The translations under genes and the position numbers were made by a program. A stretch of DNA of 64,000 nt from Streptomyces sp. NBC_01754 (lineage in GTDB: Bacteria > Actinomycetota > Actinomycetes > Streptomycetales > Streptomycetaceae), in NCBI RefSeq assembly GCF_035918015.1, contig NZ_CP109132.1, positions 1,798,001 to 1,862,000 of the forward strand. Direction: 5' to 3'. This document shows positions 8,030 through 16,076 of this stretch, one piece after another. Each line of letters begins with the position of its first letter. Position 1 is the first letter of the stretch. The notes under the pieces are model-generated. The model was not told the DNA's origin. It saw only the letters and a list, made by a program, of their open reading frames with translations, and searched no databases.

Positions 8030-9412
8030 GTGTCCTACTTCGATGCCGCCTCTTCCGCGCCCCTGCATCCCGTCGCCCGCCAGGCCCTGCTTGCCTCCCT
8101 GGACGAGGGCTGGGCCGACCCCGCCCGGCTGTACCGCGAGGGCCGGCGGGCCGGAATGCTGCTCGACGCCGCGCGGGAGGCCGCGGCGGAGGCCGTCGGC
8201 TGCCGGCCGGACGAGCTCGTCTTCACCCCGTCGGGGACGCACGCGGTGCACGCGGCGATTTCCGGGGCGCTTTCCGGGCGTCGGCGTGTCGGACGTCATC
8301 TGGTGCTCTCCGCGGTCGAACACTCGTCGGTGCTCCACGCGGCAGGGGCGCTGGAGGCGGAGGGCGGGTCGTTCACCGAGGTGCCCGTGGACCGGTCCGG
8401 CGCGGTGGACCCGGCGGAGTTCGGCGCGGCGCTGCGGGCGGACACCGCGCTGGCCTGCCTCCAGTCCGCCAACCACGAGGTCGGCACCGAACAGCCGGTG
8501 GACCGGGTCGTCGAGCTGTGCGCCCCGGCGGGCGTGCCGCTCCTGGTGGACGCCGCGCAGTCGCTGGGCTGGGGACCCGTGCCGGGCGGCTGGTCGCTGC
8601 TGACCGCCAGTGCCCACAAGTGGGGCGGACCGGCCGGTGTCGGCCTGCTCGCGGTACGCAAGGGGGTCCGGTTCGCCCCCCAAGGCCCGGCCGACGATCG
8701 GGAGTCGGGCCGGGCCCCCGGTTTCCAGAACCTCCCCGCGATCGTCGCGGCGGCGGCCTCGCTGCGCGCGGTGCGCGCCGAGGCCGAAGTCGAGGCCGTA
8801 CGGCTGCGGGCCCTGGTGGACCGGATCCGCGCCGAGGTGCCCCGGCTGGTGCCCGAGGTGGAGGTGGTCGGCGATCCGCTGCGGCGGCTGCCGCACCTGG
8901 TCACCTTCTCGTGTCTCTATGTCGATGGAGAGACACTGCTCCATGAGCTGGACCGGGCGGATTTCTCCGTTTCCTCCGGTTCGTCCTGCACGAGCAGCAC
9001 GCTGACGCCCAGCCATGTCCTGAAGGCGATGGGCGTGCTCACCGAGGGGAACATCCGCGTGTCCCTGCCGGCCGGCACCACCGGGGCCGAGGTCGACCGG
9101 TTCCTGGAGGTGCTGCCGGGCGTGGTGGCCACGGTGCGGGAGCGGCTCGGCGCGCCCACCGCCACGGCCCCCTCCCCCACTCCGCGCACCTCCCTCGTCG
9201 TCGACTCCCTGGGCAGGCGCTGCCCGATCCCGGTGATCGAACTCGCACAGGCGATCGGAGAGGTACCCGTCGGCGGCACGGTGACGGTCCTCGCCGACGA
9301 CGAGGCGGCCCGCCTCGACATCCCCGCGTGGTGCGAGATGCGTGAACAGGAGTACGTGGGCGAGGAGCCGGCGGACCGGGGTTCGGCCCATGTGGTCCGC
9401 CGTCTGACGTGA
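8030..9412 (+). CDS. Cysteine desulfurase-like aminotransferase class V with C-terminal TusA-like domain
   Basis: 460 residues from GTG. Residues 1-375 form a NifS/IscS-type fold: the PLP-binding lysine is in SAHKWGGP near residue 197, and the persulfide-carrying Cys is in the loop SSGSSCTSS near residue 320. Residues 390-460 look like a TusA/SirA sulfur-carrier domain, with RRCPIPVIE near 397, whose Cys would accept sulfur, and an end of HVVRR. The fusion implies direct sulfur hand-off from desulfurase to carrier. The final acceptor (thio-tRNA, molybdopterin or Fe-S) is not evident. An ErpA homologue and nadA lie 3-4 kb downstream. Confidence 0.9.
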   Translation: MSYFDAASSAPLHPVARQALLASLDEGWADPARLYREGRRAGMLLDAAREAAAEAVGCRPDELVFTPSGTHAVHAAISGALSGRRRVGRHLVLSAVEHSSVLHAAGALEAEGGSFTEVPVDRSGAVDPAEFGAALRADTALACLQSANHEVGTEQPVDRVVELCAPAGVPLLVDAAQSLGWGPVPGGWSLLTASAHKWGGPAGVGLLAVRKGVRFAPQGPADDRESGRAPGFQNLPAIVAAAASLRAVRAEAEVEAVRLRALVDRIRAEVPRLVPEVEVVGDPLRRLPHLVTFSCLYVDGETLLHELDRADFSVSSGSSCTSSTLTPSHVLKAMGVLTEGNIRVSLPAGTTGAEVDRFLEVLPGVVATVRERLGAPTATAPSPTPRTSLVVDSLGRRCPIPVIELAQAIGEVPVGGTVTVLADDEAARLDIPAWCEMREQEYVGEEPADRGSAHVVRRLT

Positions 9413-9413
9413 G

Positions 9414-9442
9414 GCCGGCCGGTCCCGGAGGAGCCGGCCGGC
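9414..9442. terminator. Hairpin after the cysteine desulfurase gene
   Basis: GCCGGCCGG pairs perfectly with CCGGCCGGC around an 11-base loop, two bases after the stop codon, between convergent genes. A second, less regular GC-rich hairpin lies at about 9480-9507. Confidence 0.55.
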
Positions 9443-9506
9443 TTCGGAGGACCCGCGCCGGTCCCGGAGGCGAGGACCCGCGCCCGGCCCGGCGAGCGGG
9501 CCGCGC

Positions 9507-10481
9507 TCAGGAGAGGTGGACCTGGACCTCGGCCGCCGCCTCGTCGCCGTAGGCCTTGGTGAAGCGCTCCATGAAGTGGGTGCGGTGCAGGGTGTACTCC
9601 TGGGTGCCGACCGTCTCGATGACCAGGGTCGCCAGCATGCAGCCGACCTGGGCGGCGCGCTCCAGGCCGACCCCCCAGACGAGACCGGAGAGGAAACCGG
9701 CCCGGAAGGCGTCGCCGACGCCGGTGGGGTCGGCCTTGCACTCCTCCTCGGCGCAGCCGACCTCGATCGCGTCGTGACCGGAACGCTCGATGCGGACACC
9801 GCGGGCGCCGAGGGTGGTGACCCGGTGGCCGACCTTGGAGAGGATCTCCTCGTCGCTCCAGCCGGTCTTGGTCTCGATGAGTCCCTTCTCGTACTCGTTG
9901 GAGAAGAGGTAGGTGGCGCCGTCGAGGAGGATACGGATCTCCTCGCCGTTCATCCGGGCGATCTGCTGCGAGAAGTCCGCGGCGAACGGGATGGACCGGG
10001 CGCGGCACTCCTCGGTGTGGCGGAGCATCGCCTCCGGGTCGTCGGCACCGATCGAGACGAGGTCGAGGCGCCCCACGCGGTCGGCGACGCTCTGCAGCTC
10101 GATCAGCCGGGCCTCGCTCATCGCTCCGGTGTAGAAGGAGCCGATCTGGTTGTGGTCGGAGTCCGTGGTGCACACGAAGCGGGCGGTGTGCAGGACCTCG
10201 GAGATCCGGATCGAGCCGGTGTCGACACCGTGCCGGTCGAGCCAGGCGCGGTAGTCGTCGAAGTCGGCCCCCGCGGCGCCCACCAGGATCGGGCGGGTGC
10301 CGAGGATGCCCATGCCGAAGGCGATGTTGGCGCCGACGCCGCCGCGTCGCACGTCGAGGTTGTCGACCAGGAAGGAGAGCGAGACCGTGTGCAGCTGGTC
10401 CGCGACGAGCTGGTCGGCGAACCGGCCGGGGAAGGTCATCAGGTGGTCGGTGGCGATGGAGCCGGTGACTGCAATACGCAC
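9507..10481 (-). CDS. PfkB-family carbohydrate kinase, adenosine kinase-like
   Basis: 324 residues starting at GTG 10481, with AGGAG ten bases upstream. The start VRIAVTGSIATDHLM and the identical length resemble Mycobacterium tuberculosis Rv2202c (AdoK/CbhK). The PfkB signature DPTGVGDAFRAGFL, with its catalytic Asp, is near 249-262, and an N-terminal GGVGANIAFGMG segment lies near 47. The family phosphorylates adenosine or a sugar using ATP. The neighbourhood (ctaC, this kinase, a membrane protein, an ErpA homologue) is the same as around Rv2200c-Rv2204c, supporting orthology. The substrate in this organism cannot be read from sequence. Confidence 0.88.
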   Translation of the reverse strand: MRIAVTGSIATDHLMTFPGRFADQLVADQLHTVSLSFLVDNLDVRRGGVGANIAFGMGILGTRPILVGAAGADFDDYRAWLDRHGVDTGSIRISEVLHTARFVCTTDSDHNQIGSFYTGAMSEARLIELQSVADRVGRLDLVSIGADDPEAMLRHTEECRARSIPFAADFSQQIARMNGEEIRILLDGATYLFSNEYEKGLIETKTGWSDEEILSKVGHRVTTLGARGVRIERSGHDAIEVGCAEEECKADPTGVGDAFRAGFLSGLVWGVGLERAAQVGCMLATLVIETVGTQEYTLHRTHFMERFTKAYGDEAAAEVQVHLS

Positions 10482-10661
10482 GGGAAGGCTGCTCCTGCGG
10501 AAGGCGAAGGGACCGCGGAACGAGCCCTCCGGGACGGCGTGTCGGTTCACGCTACCCGGTGGCGGATCCCTCCATCCCGGTACCGCCACCGAGAGGGAAA
10601 GGGGAAAATTACCCGATAGTAGGGCTTACCGCCTGGGCGGTGTCCTACATACGGTGCGGGT

Positions 10662-10859
10662 ATGTCGAACACCATCGTTCCGATCGAGTCCGAGATGAGC
10701 CTGGCCGGACTGCGTGATGACTGCGCGCGGATGGCGCGGCGCTGGGCCGTTCCCACCAGCACCGCCGGGGGCCCGGTGGAGCCGTCCCTGACGCGCGGGG
10801 TGACGGTCCCGCCCGCTTCGGCCCGGCTGGTCGACGCCATGTCCGAGTACGGGGACTGA
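10662..10859 (+). CDS. Small hypothetical protein, 65 residues
   Basis: An ATG-initiated frame with the high GC at third positions expected of a real gene here. It is divergent from the PfkB kinase and 114 bases before the next gene. No membrane segment, no cysteine pair and no known motif; it is mildly acidic with an Arg-rich centre. The ribosome-binding site is weak (GGTGCGGGT). It could be a real regulator or a short chance frame. Confidence 0.5.
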   Translation: MSNTIVPIESEMSLAGLRDDCARMARRWAVPTSTAGGPVEPSLTRGVTVPPASARLVDAMSEYGD

Positions 10860-10973
10860 CCGGGCACGCTCACCGGGTGGAACCACGCGTCCCTCCGCCC
10901 CGTCCCATCGGTGTCCCCACCGGGGACGGGCGGTACACGCGTGACGGCCCCCCGCAGTCGAAGGAGCGATCCG

Positions 10974-12419
10974 GTGAGCACCGAGCAATCCGAGAAGGAC
11001 GTGACCACCGGCCCCCGGCGCCGGCGATCGCCGCTTGCCGTGGTCTCGGTGGCGGCGGCGGTACTGCTCGCCGGGGGCGGTGGCGCGTACTGGGCGTCCG
11101 CGTCCCAGGGCCCGGACACGCCGGCCTCCGGCGGGGGCACCCCTCCCCTGCTCGCACTGAGCACCTCGGCCGACGGCCCCTCGGACCCCGCACCGGGCAT
11201 CGCGCCGGGCGAGCCGGATCCGTACGGCGAAGGGGTCGTCCACCGGGCGGCCGGTGAGCTGCCGAAGGGGCCGGACAAGGCCGCCGTGCACCGGGCCACC
11301 GGACGGGTGACGGCCCAGGAGGTGACGCGGCTGGCCGAGGCGCTCGGGGTGCGGGGCACTCCGCGGACCGAGGGGGCCGCATGGGAGGTGGGCGGCGACG
11401 GGGACGGCTCCGGGCCGTACCTGCGGGTGGCCAAGCAGGCCCCGGGCACCTGGACCTTCGCCCGCTACGGCTCCGGCGGCCCGGACGCGTGCGAGTCTGC
11501 GGCCGTCTGCGACAAGCACGGTACGGGTTCCGCCTCGACGGCGGCCGATCCGGTGAGCGGGAAGGCGGCCGAGGCCGCGGCCGCCCCGGTGCTCAAGGCC
11601 GTCGGGCAGAAGGGCGCCGCGCTCGACACGCGCCAGCTGATGGGGTCCGTACGGGTCGTGAACGCCGACCCGGTGATCGGCGGGCTGCCGACGTACGGCT
11701 GGTCGACGGGGATCCAGGTGGGCTCCGGCGGAGAGGTCGTCGGGGGCAGCGGACACCTGAAGTCCCCGGAGAAGAGCGGCACCTACCCGGTGATCGGCGC
11801 CCGGGCGGCACTGGACCGGCTGAACGCGGAGAGCCGGCCGGGCCCGAAGCCCCGCATCGGCGGCTGCGCGACGCCCGTACCGCTGAAGGGCGACGCCCCG
11901 GCCGCGACCGGTTGCGCCACGGGCGTTTCGCCGCGGACGGCCACGGTGACGGTCGAGAAGGCGGTGCTGGGGCTCTCCGCCCGGTACGCGGACGGCGAGC
12001 AGGTACTCGTCCCCTCGTGGCTCTTCTCCGTACGGCCGGACGCCGGCGGCGCGGGCCGCACCGTGGCACAGGTCGCGGTGGATCCGGCGTTCCTGACCGA
12101 GGAGGACGCCCGTCCGTCGGACGGGCCCGCCTCAGGTACGGAGGACTCCCCCGCCGGCGAGCGCCAGGTCCTCTCCTACAGCGCGGACGGCCGGACACTG
12201 GACGTGACGTTCTGGGCCGGGGTGTGCGCCACGTACGAGGCCCACGCCACGGAGGACGGCACGACGGTCCGGGTCACGGTCACCGAGTCGAAGCCGGACC
12301 CGGGCAAGGTGTGCGTCCTGGTCGCCAAGGAGCTCACCCGGACACTGACGCTGGACGCGCCGCTGGGTGACCGGAAGGTGGTCGACGCGGTGTCCGGCGC
12401 AGCCGTGCCGCGCACCTGA
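10974..12419 (+). CDS. Single-pass membrane-anchored protein, Rv2203-like position
   Basis: 481 residues from GTG 10974, chosen for AAGGAG seven bases upstream; an upstream in-frame ATG at 10911 lacks one. Residues about 20-45 form one transmembrane helix after an Arg-rich cytoplasmic stretch. The remaining 430 residues are predicted extracytoplasmic, with a few Cys that could pair. No enzymatic motif recognised. Gene order matches M. tuberculosis Rv2203, a conserved membrane protein between adoK and the ErpA homologue. Function unknown. Confidence 0.8.
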   Translation: MSTEQSEKDVTTGPRRRRSPLAVVSVAAAVLLAGGGGAYWASASQGPDTPASGGGTPPLLALSTSADGPSDPAPGIAPGEPDPYGEGVVHRAAGELPKGPDKAAVHRATGRVTAQEVTRLAEALGVRGTPRTEGAAWEVGGDGDGSGPYLRVAKQAPGTWTFARYGSGGPDACESAAVCDKHGTGSASTAADPVSGKAAEAAAAPVLKAVGQKGAALDTRQLMGSVRVVNADPVIGGLPTYGWSTGIQVGSGGEVVGGSGHLKSPEKSGTYPVIGARAALDRLNAESRPGPKPRIGGCATPVPLKGDAPAATGCATGVSPRTATVTVEKAVLGLSARYADGEQVLVPSWLFSVRPDAGGAGRTVAQVAVDPAFLTEEDARPSDGPASGTEDSPAGERQVLSYSADGRTLDVTFWAGVCATYEAHATEDGTTVRVTVTESKPDPGKVCVLVAKELTRTLTLDAPLGDRKVVDAVSGAAVPRT

Positions 12420-12440
12420 CGGCCGTCCGCCCCCTCGCTC

Positions 12441-12498
12441 CCGTCTACGACAGTGGCGGCGCCTCCCGGCCGGGAGGCGCCGCCACTGTCGTAGACGG
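12441..12498. terminator. Long perfect hairpin between convergent genes
   Basis: Two 28-base arms that are exact reverse complements around GC, beginning CCGTCTACGACAGTGGCGGC. This is the longest perfect inverted repeat in the window. It lies between the membrane protein gene and the erpA homologue, which run towards each other, so it should work as a terminator in both directions. Confidence 0.85.
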
Positions 12499-12503
12499 GC
12501 CGG

Positions 12504-12860
12504 TCAGTTGAAGGAGTCGCCGCAGGCGCAGGAACCCGTGGCGTTCGGGTTGTCGATCGTGAAGCCCTGCTTCTCGATGGTGTCCACGAAGTCGACCGAG
12601 GCGCCGCCCAGGTACGGAGCGCTCATCCGGTCGGTGACGACCTTGACGCCGTCGAAGTCCTTCACGACGTCCCCGTCGAGCGAGCGCTCGTCGAAGAAGA
12701 GCTGGTAGCGCAGGCCCGAGCAGCCTCCGGGCTGGACGGCGACGCGCAGCGCGAGGTCGTCCCGGCCTTCCTGCTCCAGCAGGGCCTTGACCTTGGCTGC
12801 GGCGGCGTCGGACAGGAGGATGCCGTCGCTCACGGTGGTGGTCTCGTCCGATACGGACAT
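12504..12860 (-). CDS. erpA: Iron-sulfur cluster insertion protein, HesB/IscA/ErpA type
   Basis: 118 residues from ATG 12860, preceded by GGGAGAGAAG. The three conserved cysteines are in place: GGCSGLRY near residue 50 and CACGDS at the C-terminus. A-type carriers deliver Fe-S clusters to target proteins. It is divergent from nadA, whose product carries a [4Fe-4S] cluster, a sensible partner. Equivalent to M. tuberculosis Rv2204c by position. Confidence 0.93.
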   Translation of the reverse strand: MSVSDETTTVSDGILLSDAAAAKVKALLEQEGRDDLALRVAVQPGGCSGLRYQLFFDERSLDGDVVKDFDGVKVVTDRMSAPYLGGASVDFVDTIEKQGFTIDNPNATGSCACGDSFN

Positions 12861-13028
12861 CTGCTTCTCTCCCGGGTTGTACGGACTGCTTGCCGACGGT
12901 GCAACCGCCAGGGCCGCGGATTCATTCCGGGCCATGCGCGTATCTCTCCCCCTCATGCTCGCACACCACCCCTGCCGGGGGATGCGTCACATCGACGCTA
13001 TCGGCATCGCCAAGCCGGCGGGCAGCGA

Positions 13029-13043
13029 GTTATGATAGATAAC
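13029..13043. promoter_or_regulatory. Candidate operator upstream of nadA
   Basis: GTTAT and ATAAC arms flank five bases (GTTATGATAGATAAC), 57 bases before the nadA start. It stands out as an AT-rich patch in a very GC-rich region. It could contain a -10 element or a binding site for a NAD-pathway regulator. I could not match it to a known motif. Confidence 0.35.
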
Positions 13044-13099
13044 GTCAATTAGACGAAAACTCGTCAGCAGAAGTCAGCAGAAAAGAAAGGGTGCGTGTC

Positions 13100-14278
13100 G
13101 TGACCACCGCCCAGCCCCTGGATGTCCAGCCGACCCCCCTCGCCCTTCTGCTCCTCGGCCGCGACGCCGACCCGCGCAGCGAGCGGGGCGTCGAGTGCCC
13201 CGGTGACCTCCCGTCCCCGTCCGACCCGGACCTGGTGGAGCGTGCCCGCGCCGCGAAGGAGAAGCTCGGGGACAAGGTGTTCGTGCTCGGCCACCACTAC
13301 CAGCGCGACGAGGTCATCCAGTTCGCCGACGTCACCGGCGACTCCTTCAAACTCGCCCGGGACGCGGCGGCACGCCCCGAGGCGGAGTACATCGTCTTCT
13401 GCGGCGTGCACTTCATGGCCGAGTCCGCGGACATCCTGACGGGAGACGACCAGAAGGTCGTGCTGCCCGATCTGGCGGCGGGCTGCTCGATGGCGGACAT
13501 GGCCACCGCCGAGCAGGTCGCGGAGTGCTGGGACGTGCTGACCGAGGCGGGCGTCGCGGACCAGGTCGTGCCCGTCTCGTACATGAACTCCTCGGCCGAC
13601 ATCAAGGCCTTCACCGGTCGGCACGGCGGCACGATCTGCACCTCGTCCAACGCGAAGCGGGCCTTGGAATGGGCCTTCGAGCAGGGCCGGAAGGTGCTGT
13701 TCCTGCCGGACCAGCACCTGGGCCGGAACACCGCCGTGCGCGACATGGGCATGTCGCTGGAGGACTGCGTCCTCTACAACCCGCACAAGCCGAACGGCGG
13801 ACTGACCGCCGAGGAACTGCGCGACGCGAAGATGATCCTGTGGCGCGGGCACTGCTCGGTGCACGGCCGCTTCTCGGTGGAGTCGGTGAACGACGTCCGC
13901 GAGAGGGTCCCGGGCGTCAACGTGCTGGTGCACCCTGAGTGCAGGCACGAGGTGGTGGCGGCGGCGGACCACGTCGGCTCGACGGAGTACATCATCAAGG
14001 CCCTGGAGGCGGCCCCGGCCGGTTCGAAGTGGGCGATCGGTACGGAGCTGAACCTCGTCCGCCGGCTGGCGAACCGTTTCGCCGCCGAGGACAAGGAGGT
14101 CGTCTTCCTCGACAAGACGGTCTGCTTCTGTTCGACGATGAACCGCATCGACCTGCCGCACCTGGTGTGGACGCTGGAGTCGCTGGCCGAGGGCAACCTG
14201 GTCAACCGGATCCAGGTGGACCCGGAGACCGAGAAGTTCGCCAAGCTGGCGCTGGAGCGGATGCTGGCGCTGCCTTAG
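13100..14278 (+). CDS. nadA: Quinolinate synthase A
   Basis: 392 residues from GTG 13100. The alternative GTG at 13091 directly abuts the AGAAAGG ribosome-binding site, whereas 13100 has proper spacing. NadA condenses iminoaspartate with dihydroxyacetone phosphate to quinolinate for de novo NAD synthesis. Visible family features: GHHYQRDEVIQFAD near the start, the cluster cysteines in CGVHFM, and CSTMNRIDLPH near the end, and HPECRHEV in the middle. nadB and nadC are not adjacent, so this gene stands alone here. Confidence 0.96.
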   Translation: MTTAQPLDVQPTPLALLLLGRDADPRSERGVECPGDLPSPSDPDLVERARAAKEKLGDKVFVLGHHYQRDEVIQFADVTGDSFKLARDAAARPEAEYIVFCGVHFMAESADILTGDDQKVVLPDLAAGCSMADMATAEQVAECWDVLTEAGVADQVVPVSYMNSSADIKAFTGRHGGTICTSSNAKRALEWAFEQGRKVLFLPDQHLGRNTAVRDMGMSLEDCVLYNPHKPNGGLTAEELRDAKMILWRGHCSVHGRFSVESVNDVRERVPGVNVLVHPECRHEVVAAADHVGSTEYIIKALEAAPAGSKWAIGTELNLVRRLANRFAAEDKEVVFLDKTVCFCSTMNRIDLPHLVWTLESLAEGNLVNRIQVDPETEKFAKLALERMLALP

Positions 14279-14445
14279 CCGCTCCCGCCGCCCTTCTCCA
14301 CGGACGGGTGAGTACCTGACGGGCCGCACGTCCGGCCCGTCAGGCCCTTTGCCGGCCCGGGACCGGCGGTGGCCCGACGCGCCTCGTGGTCCCCTCGGGG
14401 AGGCCGGGCGCACGCGGGAGGAGCACCGGGACGTACGGCGAAGCG

Positions 14446-14835
14446 TCACGGACGTCCGTTCGCCCCGTCGGTACGAGCGCGACCGGGCGCTCCGCAGCCC
14501 CTGCTTCCGGCGGCCCCCCGTGTGAGTTCCGCTGTGAGTTCCGCCTCCAACCGCGTGCCCCTGCTCTCCGCGATACGCAGCGCGTCCTCCAGCGACTCCG
14601 CGAGACGTACGCCCGCGAACCGCAACTCGCCTTCCCCCGCCTTCTCTTCGGCCAGCAGCGCCCGCGCCTCCCCCAGCACGTACTCCGCCGAGTCCAGCAG
14701 ACCGGCCTCCACCTCGTCGGCCAGCAGGGACATCCGGCTGCGCGGGTCGTCCGTACTGAGGTAGCAGGGCGCCCCGTGCTCGTTGGTCCACGGCAGCAGC
14801 CGCAGGGATCGGCTGTCCTTGTCGTCAAGCTTCAT
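14446..14835 (-). CDS. Hypothetical protein next to an XRE-DUF397 pair
   Basis: 129 residues from ATG 14835, preceded by GGAGGAG at good spacing. The N-terminal half is conserved-looking and acidic (MKLDDKDSRSLRLLPW; CYLSTDD). The middle is a Glu-Ala-rich helix (about 40-100) and the tail is Gly/Arg-rich. No catalytic motif. It is divergent from the XRE regulator with 147 bases between. Similar small proteins are common beside DUF397 pairs in Streptomyces; its job is unknown. Confidence 0.75.
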   Translation of the reverse strand: MKLDDKDSRSLRLLPWTNEHGAPCYLSTDDPRSRMSLLADEVEAGLLDSAEYVLGEARALLAEEKAGEGELRFAGVRLAESLEDALRIAESRGTRLEAELTAELTRGAAGSRGCGAPGRARTDGANGRP

Positions 14836-14941
14836 GTGTCGGCTCCTCCGGTCGGGCGTTCTCCTGTGCACCGCGCCACACGGCGACTACCGTGTGTGTC
14901 CCAATCGTCGCCCTGCGCGCCGTCGCGCGACAGGACCGCCC

Positions 14942-14965
14942 TGTCCCGGCGTTCGGAACGGGACA
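14942..14965. promoter_or_regulatory. Imperfect palindrome before the XRE regulator
   Basis: TGTCCCG and CGGGACA arms enclose a smaller inverted repeat, CGTTC-G-GAACG. It lies 18-41 bases before the XRE gene start in the divergent region, a natural place for autoregulation. Confidence 0.45.
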
Positions 14966-14982
14966 CCCGGAAGGCAGCCAGC

Positions 14983-15828
14983 ATGACGTTCAGGCCGGGG
15001 CCGCTCACCCCCTATGTGTCCGCCCGCCACTACTTCGGTTCGGAGCAGCGACGGCACCGCGAACGCGCGGGCCTCTCCCTGGTCCAGCTCGCGGACATCC
15101 TCAACTCCAGCAAGAGCACCCTGGCGCGGATCGAGACGGCCGAGCTGATGCCGCCGCCGGACATCCCGGAGAGGCTCGACGCCGCGTTCGGGACGGACAA
15201 GCACTTCCACGGGCTGTACGAGCTGGCCAAGCGGGAGATCCACCCGGACCAGTACCGCAGGTACATGGACTTCGAGGCCGAGGCCGTGGTCATAGAGCAG
15301 TACGGGGCCCAGACTCTGCCAGGTCTGCTCCAGACCGAGGCGTACGCGCGGGAATTCCTGCGCTGCCAGAAGAGCTTGGGCCCTGAGCAGGTGGAACAAC
15401 TGGTCGCGGCACGTCTGTCCCGCCAGGCTCGGCAGCACTCGGATTCGCGCCCCTTCCGCTGGGCGATCATCGACGAGGCGGCCCTACGGCGACGGATGGG
15501 CAGCCCGACGGCCATGCGGGAGCAACTGGCTTCGCTGCTGGCCCAGGTGGATGCCCCGGACAGTAATATCCAGGTGATGCCATTCAGCGCGGGCCTTCAC
15601 TACCTGATGGGTGGTGCGCTGACTCTGCTGACGCTCGCCGACGGCACCAAGGTGGCGTACGAGGAAGGTATCGAGGCCGGGCACCTCTACGAGGACCCCA
15701 AGAAGGTGGAGAAGTGGCGTCGGCAGTACGAGGTACTGCGGGCCAACGCACTCTCACTGCCTGAGTCGGCGCACCTGATCCGGACGGTTATGGAGGGCTA
15801 CACACCATGCGACACATCCCCGAACTGA
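14983..15828 (+). CDS. XRE-family transcriptional regulator with DUF5753
   Basis: 281 residues from ATG 14983. The N-terminal helix-turn-helix covers about residues 15-70 (RERAGLSLVQLADIL, SKSTLARIET). The DUF5753 domain takes up the rest, with its usual marks VVIEQYGAQTLPGLLQTEAYAR and later FSAGLHYLMGGALTLL. The downstream DUF397 gene starts 22 bases before this gene ends, the standard arrangement. Homologues include S. coelicolor BldB/AbaA-type and Scr1-type regulator pairs that influence development or antibiotic production; which role applies here is not shown. Confidence 0.93.
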   Translation: MTFRPGPLTPYVSARHYFGSEQRRHRERAGLSLVQLADILNSSKSTLARIETAELMPPPDIPERLDAAFGTDKHFHGLYELAKREIHPDQYRRYMDFEAEAVVIEQYGAQTLPGLLQTEAYAREFLRCQKSLGPEQVEQLVAARLSRQARQHSDSRPFRWAIIDEAALRRRMGSPTAMREQLASLLAQVDAPDSNIQVMPFSAGLHYLMGGALTLLTLADGTKVAYEEGIEAGHLYEDPKKVEKWRRQYEVLRANALSLPESAHLIRTVMEGYTPCDTSPN

Positions 15829-16010
15829 GCGGCGCCCTTTGGCGCGCCAGCAGCTACAGCAACGCCAACGGCGGCGAGTGCGTCGAGGTCGCCGACGGCT
15901 TCCCCGGCGTCGTCCCGGTACGCGACAGCAAGGACCCCACCGGTCCCGTACTCCTCCTCCGGGCCCCCGCCTGGGACGAGTTCGTCACCTCTCTCAAGCA
16001 CGGCGCCTGA
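15807..16010 (+). CDS. DUF397 small protein
   Basis: 67 residues overlapping the XRE gene by 22 bases. The DUF397 signature is clear: WRASSYSNANGGECVEVAD followed by VPVRDSKDP and AWDEFV. Members pair with the adjacent XRE-DUF5753 protein and behave as its modulator or antitoxin-like partner. Confidence 0.93.
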   Translation: MRHIPELSGALWRASSYSNANGGECVEVADGFPGVVPVRDSKDPTGPVLLLRAPAWDEFVTSLKHGA

Positions 16011-16016
16011 CGACGA

Positions 16017-16060
16017 CGGAAGGGCCTGTCCCGCGCGACCGCGTGGGACAGGCCCTTCCG
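16017..16060. terminator. Hairpin terminator between DUF397 gene and RND pump gene
   Basis: A 20-base stem with one mismatch (CGGAAGGGCCTGTCCC and its complement) around GACC, between convergent genes. Likely terminates both. Confidence 0.8.
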
Positions 16061-16076
16061 CCGTGAGGCGGGCCGG

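Noticed and set aside
12441..12498. 28-base inverted repeat considered as an IS or MITE end
   Set aside because: The arms are separated by only two bases and lie between convergent stops; a terminator explains it.
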